From CBDCWA01 sp046048295 (GTDB taxonomy: Bacteria > Pseudomonadota > Alphaproteobacteria > Rhizobiales > Hyphomicrobiaceae): 27,015 nucleotides of DNA. The stretch spans positions 1-27,015 of the forward strand of contig JBJOGJ010000023.1 of NCBI GenBank assembly GCA_046048295.1, written 5' to 3'. Of the stretch, positions 23,437 through 27,015 are shown piece by piece. The notes beneath the pieces are model-generated. The model was given only the letters and a program-made list of their open reading frames with translations. It was not told where the DNA came from and searched no databases. Numbering within the stretch: the first letter of the stretch is position 1; each line of letters starts with the position of its first letter. Position numbers and translations under genes: made by a program.

Positions 23437-24984
23437 TCAAGCGGTTTCCTCGGTCTCTTCTGTCGGCCGATCGACCTTGGTGCGCCGCGTCGGGCGCTGC
23501 AGGAAAGCCGGGATGTGGCCGGCAAACCCGACCGGCCCGGGGCGCTTTCCCTGTTGCCTGCCTGCCGGCTGCTGCCTGGGCCGAGCTGGTTCTGCCTGTT
23601 GTGGCGCAGGTTGCTCTCGGCGTCGCGGTTGCGGCACGCGGTCGACAGGCTCGAACTCGCGCGGCGTTTCCGTTAGCACGGGTGGCTCGGCAGCAACCGT
23701 CACATCAGGCTTCCTTCTGCGGTTTCCGGCAGGACGCTGCTCGCGGCCACCCCGCGCCTGCTTTGCTTCAGCGCGAGGTGCATCCGGCTTGCGGGGGGAC
23801 TTGCCTCGGCGGCGGCGACCCTTGCCGCTCGCTGCGACTTCGTCCTCGGTCGGTGGTGTATCGAGCCACTTCACGGTCTCGCCGGTGATCTTCTCAATGT
23901 CGCGAATGAACTTGAGTTCGTCGGGACCGACCAGAGTGAGGGATGTCCCGAGCTTGCCGGCGCGACCTGTACGGCCAATGCGATGGACATAATCGTCGGC
24001 AGCCCATGGCACGTCGAAATTGAAGACATGGCTCACATCCGGAATGTCGAGGCCGCGTGCCGCCACGTCACTCGCCGCCAGATAGGTGATATCGCCTGAG
24101 CGGAACCGGTCGAGCGTCTCCGTGCGGCTCTTCTGGTCCATGTCGCCATGCAGCTCGCCGGCATTGAAGCCATGCTTCGACATCGACTTGTAGAGGATGG
24201 CCACATCGCGCTTGCGATTACAGAATATGATCGCGTTCTTGACGGTCTGGCTCTCGATGAGGTCGCGAAGAACCTGGCGTTTTGCCCAATCCTCGTCATC
24301 CGGGCAGTACCGGAACAGCTGGGTGATCGTCTTCGCTGTAGTTGCCGGCGGTGCGACCTCGATGCGCTCGGGGTTGGTGAGGAACTGGTCCGCAAGACGG
24401 GTGATCTCGGGGGGCATCGTTGCCGAGAAGAATAGCGTCTGCCTTTTTGGAGGCAGCAGTTTGCAGATCTTCTCGATGTCGGGAATGAAACCCATGTCGA
24501 GCATTCGGTCCGCTTCGTCGATCACCAGAATCTCGACACCCATCAGCATGATGCGACCACGCTGAAAATGGTCGAGAAGCCGGCCTGGTGTCGCGATGAG
24601 GACATCGACGCCGCGATCCAGCTTGCGGATCTGTGCGTCCATTGCGACACCGCCGATCAGCAGCGCCACCGAAAGCTTGTGGTTTATGCCGTACTTCTCG
24701 AAGCTCTGCTCGACCTGGGCGGCGAGTTCTCGTGTCGGCGCCAGGATTAGCGAGCGTGGCATGCGGGCGCGGGCCCGTCCCATCTCGAGCCTGGTGATCA
24801 TGGGAAGGACGAATGAGGCGGTCTTGCCTGTGCCGGTTTGGGCGATACCAAGAATATCGTGCCCATCAACGGCGATCGGTATGGCTCTTTCCTGGATCGG
24901 CGTCGGCTTCGTGTAGCCCGCCGCAGCAACAGCATCCTTGACCTTCTGGCTCAGGGGAAGCTCTGCGAAACTGAGGGATTCCAA
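23437..24984 (-). CDS. DEAD-box RNA helicase, RhlE-like
   Basis: A 515-residue ATP-dependent RNA helicase of the kind used in cold growth, ribosome assembly and RNA decay. All core motifs are seen: Q motif PTPIQ (27-31), AQTGTGKT (48-55), PTREL (83-87), TPGR (132-135), DEAD (156-159), SAT (187-189), ARGLD (309-313) and HRIGRTGR (334-341). After about 380 comes a basic, proline- and glutamine-rich disordered tail typical of RhlE-like proteins. I start at TTG 24984 (ESLSFAELPLSQ), preceded by GGAG at a rather long distance; the frame stays open to 25170 and a longer form cannot be excluded. It converges on the sulfatase gene with a 15-base gap. Confidence 0.92.
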   Translation of the reverse strand: MESLSFAELPLSQKVKDAVAAAGYTKPTPIQERAIPIAVDGHDILGIAQTGTGKTASFVLPMITRLEMGRARARMPRSLILAPTRELAAQVEQSFEKYGINHKLSVALLIGGVAMDAQIRKLDRGVDVLIATPGRLLDHFQRGRIMLMGVEILVIDEADRMLDMGFIPDIEKICKLLPPKRQTLFFSATMPPEITRLADQFLTNPERIEVAPPATTAKTITQLFRYCPDDEDWAKRQVLRDLIESQTVKNAIIFCNRKRDVAILYKSMSKHGFNAGELHGDMDQKSRTETLDRFRSGDITYLAASDVAARGLDIPDVSHVFNFDVPWAADDYVHRIGRTGRAGKLGTSLTLVGPDELKFIRDIEKITGETVKWLDTPPTEDEVAASGKGRRRRGKSPRKPDAPRAEAKQARGGREQRPAGNRRRKPDVTVAAEPPVLTETPREFEPVDRVPQPRRREQPAPQQAEPARPRQQPAGRQQGKRPGPVGFAGHIPAFLQRPTRRTKVDRPTEETEETA

Positions 24985-25366
24985 AAGTAATTTTCTCCGT
25001 CGGCGTTTTCGTTGCGGCCACTTAACTCCGGGGACCGGCTCAACTGGTAATTCGCTGGATCGTATGCGCCCCGGATATGTCGGTGGTGTGAACGGATGTG
25101 CAGCGCTCGGGTCGGGTCCGCCCGACGGGCGCGATGCACGGTGTTCGCGTGCCGGTCGATCGAGAATCACTGCCAGCCAAGGCGTCGATCAACTGTGGCC
25201 CTGCTCGCATACCCCGGCCCGAAATGCAAGCGGATTCGGCCATTTCAGGGGTTCGGGCTGCGAACTGTGCACAGCCTGAAGGAGTTCGTCGCCGGGCAGG
25301 CTCCATCTGTCACGACTTGAAATAGTAACTCAGACGGTCTTTACCAAACATTACCATACTCAAAGG
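24985..25366. other. Intergenic region between the helicase and alpha/beta-hydrolase genes
   Basis: This 382-base gap between divergent genes has no convincing coding content of its own. It contains a GC-rich nested inverted repeat at 25098-25139: arms GTGCA/TGCAC and GCGC/GCGC around GTCGGG-TCCG-CCCGAC (25111-25126). If helicase transcription starts upstream of it, it would form a hairpin in a long helicase leader. No strong promoter was identified in either direction. Confidence 0.5.
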
Positions 25367-26077
25367 ATGCCTCTCGTGACGCGCCATCTCGTCCTGGTCC
25401 CTGGCCTGTTGTGCAGTGCGGACCTTTTCAGTGCACAGGTCCCGGCCTTGCGAGACCAGGTCGATCTCCAGATCGCGGATACGCGCCGGACGTCCTCTAT
25501 CGGCGCCATGGCGGATGCCTTGCTCTCGGTGGCGCCGCCGCGCTTTTCCATCGCGGGCTTGTCGATGGGCGGCTACGTCGTCTTCGAGGTCCTCCGCCGG
25601 GCCCCAGAACGCATCGAGCGGATCGCGCTTATCGATACGAATGCCCGAGCCGACACACCCGAGCAGGCAATGCGGCGAAGGGAACTGGTCGCCATCAGCA
25701 GGACGGAGGGTCTGCGGAAAGTCCAGGGAATGCTGCTGCCATTCCTTCTCGGGCCAGACGCGATGCAGAATTCGTTCCTTGTCGAGCGCGTGCTCGCAAT
25801 GGCGGAGGCTTTCACGGCGGATGAATTCGCGGCGCAGCAGGAGGCGATCATTGCCCGCCCGGACAACCGGCCATTTCTCCATCAAGTCGGTTGCCCGACA
25901 TTGATCATCGTCGGCCGGGAGGACCGGCTGACACCGGTCAAAGTGGCAGCGGAAATGGCAGAAGGGATTGCCGGAAGCCGCCTCGAGATCATCGATGACT
26001 GCGGGCACCTTTCGTCCATGGAGCAGCCAGAAACGGTAAACCGTCTGCTTGCATCGTGGTTGAGCGACCACGTTTGA
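25367..26077 (+). CDS. Alpha/beta-fold hydrolase
   Basis: A 236-residue soluble alpha/beta-hydrolase. The oxyanion strand is LVLVPGLLCS (8-17), the nucleophile elbow is GLSMGG (64-69, Ser66), the acid is Asp186 in GREDRLTP and the base is His214 in CGHLSSME. Many such proteins are esterases or lactonases, and the substrate cannot be told. The ATG at 25367 has AAAGG directly against it. A GTG three codons later (25376) has the same AAAGGA at proper distance and may be the real start. The stop codon lies inside a perfect inverted repeat (26071-26090). It is divergent from the helicase gene and is followed by rubrerythrin about 210 bases later. Confidence 0.85.
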   Translation: MPLVTRHLVLVPGLLCSADLFSAQVPALRDQVDLQIADTRRTSSIGAMADALLSVAPPRFSIAGLSMGGYVVFEVLRRAPERIERIALIDTNARADTPEQAMRRRELVAISRTEGLRKVQGMLLPFLLGPDAMQNSFLVERVLAMAEAFTADEFAAQQEAIIARPDNRPFLHQVGCPTLIIVGREDRLTPVKVAAEMAEGIAGSRLEIIDDCGHLSSMEQPETVNRLLASWLSDHV

Positions 26078-26090
26078 CTAATGTCAAACG
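26071..26090. repeat. Perfect 8-bp inverted repeat, also an FNR/FixK-like core
   Basis: CGTTTGAC-TAAT-GTCAAACG is a perfect palindrome that includes the stop codon of the hydrolase gene. It contains TTGA-N6-TCAA (26074-26087), the core of FNR/FixK sites. It has no T-run, so a simple terminator is doubtful. It lies about 200 bases upstream of rubrerythrin. Confidence 0.5.
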
Positions 26091-26192
26091 GTGTCGCAGC
26101 GCAGCTTGTATGCTGACTTTCGCGCCCTCCCTTCCCAGCATAATCCACGCAAATTGACGCAGTTACGTAAATCAGGACTCGACTTTTCTCAC

Positions 26193-26209
26193 CTTAGAAT
26201 TATTCTAAA
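26193..26209. promoter_or_regulatory. ICE/Irr-like operator ahead of rubrerythrin
   Basis: TTAGAA-TTA-TTCTAA (26194-26208) is symmetric apart from its centre base and fits the iron control element pattern TTAGAA-N3-TTCTAA bound by Irr in Hyphomicrobiales. It lies about 80 bases before the rubrerythrin ATG. Iron-dependent control of an iron-containing peroxidase is a sensible fit. I could not place a clear promoter beside it. Confidence 0.65.
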
Positions 26210-26286
26210 TCTGCGTCAGGGGAAGCGCGCCGCGCATCACAATGCCCCTGTATAGTTGTTCAAACGGGAAAGAACGGAGACACGTC

Positions 26287-26706
26287 ATGCAGCTCAAGGG
26301 TAGCAAAACCGAGCAGTCACTGAAGGATGCATTCGCGGGAGAGTCGCAGGCCAACCGCCGCTATCTCTACTTCGCAGCCAAGGCTGATGTCGAGGGCTAC
26401 AATGACGCTGCTGCCGTCTTCCGCTCCACGGCCGAGGGTGAGACCGGCCACGCGCACGGCCACCTCGAGTACCTCGAGAGCTGCGGCGATCCCGCCACCG
26501 GCCTGGCATTCGGCCCGACCGACAAGAACCTCGCCACGGCAATCGCCGGCGAGACGCACGAGTACACCGACATGTACCCCGGCATGGCGAAGACCGCTCG
26601 CGACGAAGGCTTCGAGGAAATCGCCGACTGGTTCGAGACGCTGGCGCGCGCTGAGCGCTCGCATGCCAATCGTTTCCAGAAGGCTCTCAACGAGCTGAAC
26701 GGCTAG
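26287..26706 (+). CDS. Rubrerythrin family protein
   Basis: A 139-residue ferritin-like di-iron protein that reduces hydrogen peroxide in the cytoplasm. The di-iron ligands are in place: Glu19 (GESQANRR), Glu52 and His55 (EGETGH), Glu89 and Glu92 (GETHEY), and Glu123 with His126 (RAERSH). The C-terminal rubredoxin domain of classic rubrerythrins is absent, so electrons must come from a separate protein. I start at the ATG at 26287 (QLKGSKTEQSLKDAF), with GGAG about nine bases upstream; the frame is open 15 codons further but that part is not conserved in type. A strong hairpin follows the gene, and an ICE-like operator precedes it. Confidence 0.95.
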   Translation: MQLKGSKTEQSLKDAFAGESQANRRYLYFAAKADVEGYNDAAAVFRSTAEGETGHAHGHLEYLESCGDPATGLAFGPTDKNLATAIAGETHEYTDMYPGMAKTARDEGFEEIADWFETLARAERSHANRFQKALNELNG

Positions 26707-26715
26707 GTATTTCTC

Positions 26716-26755
26716 CAGCCGAAGCAATGGTGTCCAAGAGCCGTTGCTTCGGCTG
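26716..26755 (+). terminator. Hairpin after rubrerythrin, likely terminator
   Basis: A perfect 12-base-pair stem, CAGCCGAAGCAA (26716-26727) with TTGCTTCGGCTG (26744-26755), has a 16-base loop and begins nine bases after the rubrerythrin stop. Only a short T-rich stretch (AACTTTG) follows, so termination may be partial and allow read-through into the Fe-S gene. Confidence 0.6.
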
Positions 26756-26828
26756 AACTTTGTCCGCAGGCGCGCCGCAGACGGGTCGCCAGGCGCATTT
26801 CGGCACAATCCATCTCACTGGACGGGTC

Positions 26829-27015
26829 ATGAGCGAAGAAACTCCCAAGCAGGCACGCGAGGGCCGGCGCGAAGGCAATCTCGAGGCGCCAACGCGGCAC
26901 AATATCGAGTGGCAGAGCGCTGACTACTATGACGAGCACGCCGTCATGGAAGAGATGGAGCGGGTTTTCGATCTCTGTCACGGCTGCCGGCGCTGTGTCA
27001 GCCTCTGCAATTCTT
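26829..27015 (+). CDS. Cysteine-rich Fe-S protein, N-terminal part (runs off the right edge)
   Basis: The first 62 codons of a protein starting SEETPKQAREGRREG. A CxxCxxCxxxC ferredoxin-type motif appears at Cys50, 53, 56 and 60 (LCHGCRRCVSLC), which would bind a 4Fe-4S cluster. The layout resembles heterodisulfide reductase/GlpC-like iron-sulfur oxidoreductases. It lies 122 bases after rubrerythrin, and such a protein could supply electrons to a rubrerythrin lacking its rubredoxin domain; this is inference from position. The rest of the gene is outside the window. Confidence 0.75.
   Translation, partial: MSEETPKQAREGRREGNLEAPTRHNIEWQSADYYDEHAVMEEMERVFDLCHGCRRCVSLCNS

Overview
The window comes from a GC-rich alphaproteobacterial chromosome, most likely of the order Hyphomicrobiales (Rhizobiales). 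Evidence: the order ssb ... gyrA on one strand; a direct-repeat LexA box of the alphaproteobacterial type (GTTC-N7-GTTC); a Zur box between znuA and znuCB-zur; an ICE/Irr-like palindrome ahead of rubrerythrin; and rhizobial-style families (RhlE-like helicase, small YkgJ cysteine-cluster protein). The genus cannot be named from the sequence alone. No insertion sequences, CRISPR arrays, tRNA or rRNA were seen.

Left part (1-8,952, mostly minus strand). The 5' end of gyrA runs off the left edge. Upstream of it lies a tight four-gene catabolic operon: crotonase, 4,5-dihydroxyphthalate decarboxylase-like protein, gentisate-dioxygenase-like bicupin and class II aldolase-like protein. Next comes the zinc uptake locus (zur-znuB-znuC, with divergent znuA and a shared Zur operator), then a membrane-anchored SGNH hydrolase and ssb with an SOS box far upstream.

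Middle part (9,187-17,213). It holds a 706-residue membrane pentapeptide-repeat protein, a YkgJ-type cysteine-cluster protein, a GST-like protein and a cytochrome c-universal stress protein pair behind an FNR/FixK-type site. A dienelactone hydrolase-family gene and an MhpA-like FAD hydroxylase follow, then a membrane-anchored alpha/beta hydrolase.

Right part (17,372-27,015). It holds purU, an extradiol ring-cleavage dioxygenase and, divergent from it, an operon of FAH-family hydrolase, MmgE/PrpD protein and a sulfatase/phosphonate monoester hydrolase-type enzyme. Then come a DEAD-box helicase with a long leader, a small alpha/beta hydrolase, rubrerythrin behind an ICE-like site, and the start of a cysteine-rich Fe-S protein.

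Taken together, housekeeping DNA-maintenance genes frame two groups of aromatic or carboxylic acid catabolic genes whose substrates are not known, plus metal- and oxygen-responsive genes with recognisable operators. The best candidates for something new are the four-gene operon at 472-3971 and the divergent dioxygenase / FAH-PrpD-sulfatase cluster at 18317-23421. Neither has a regulator or transporter gene in the window.
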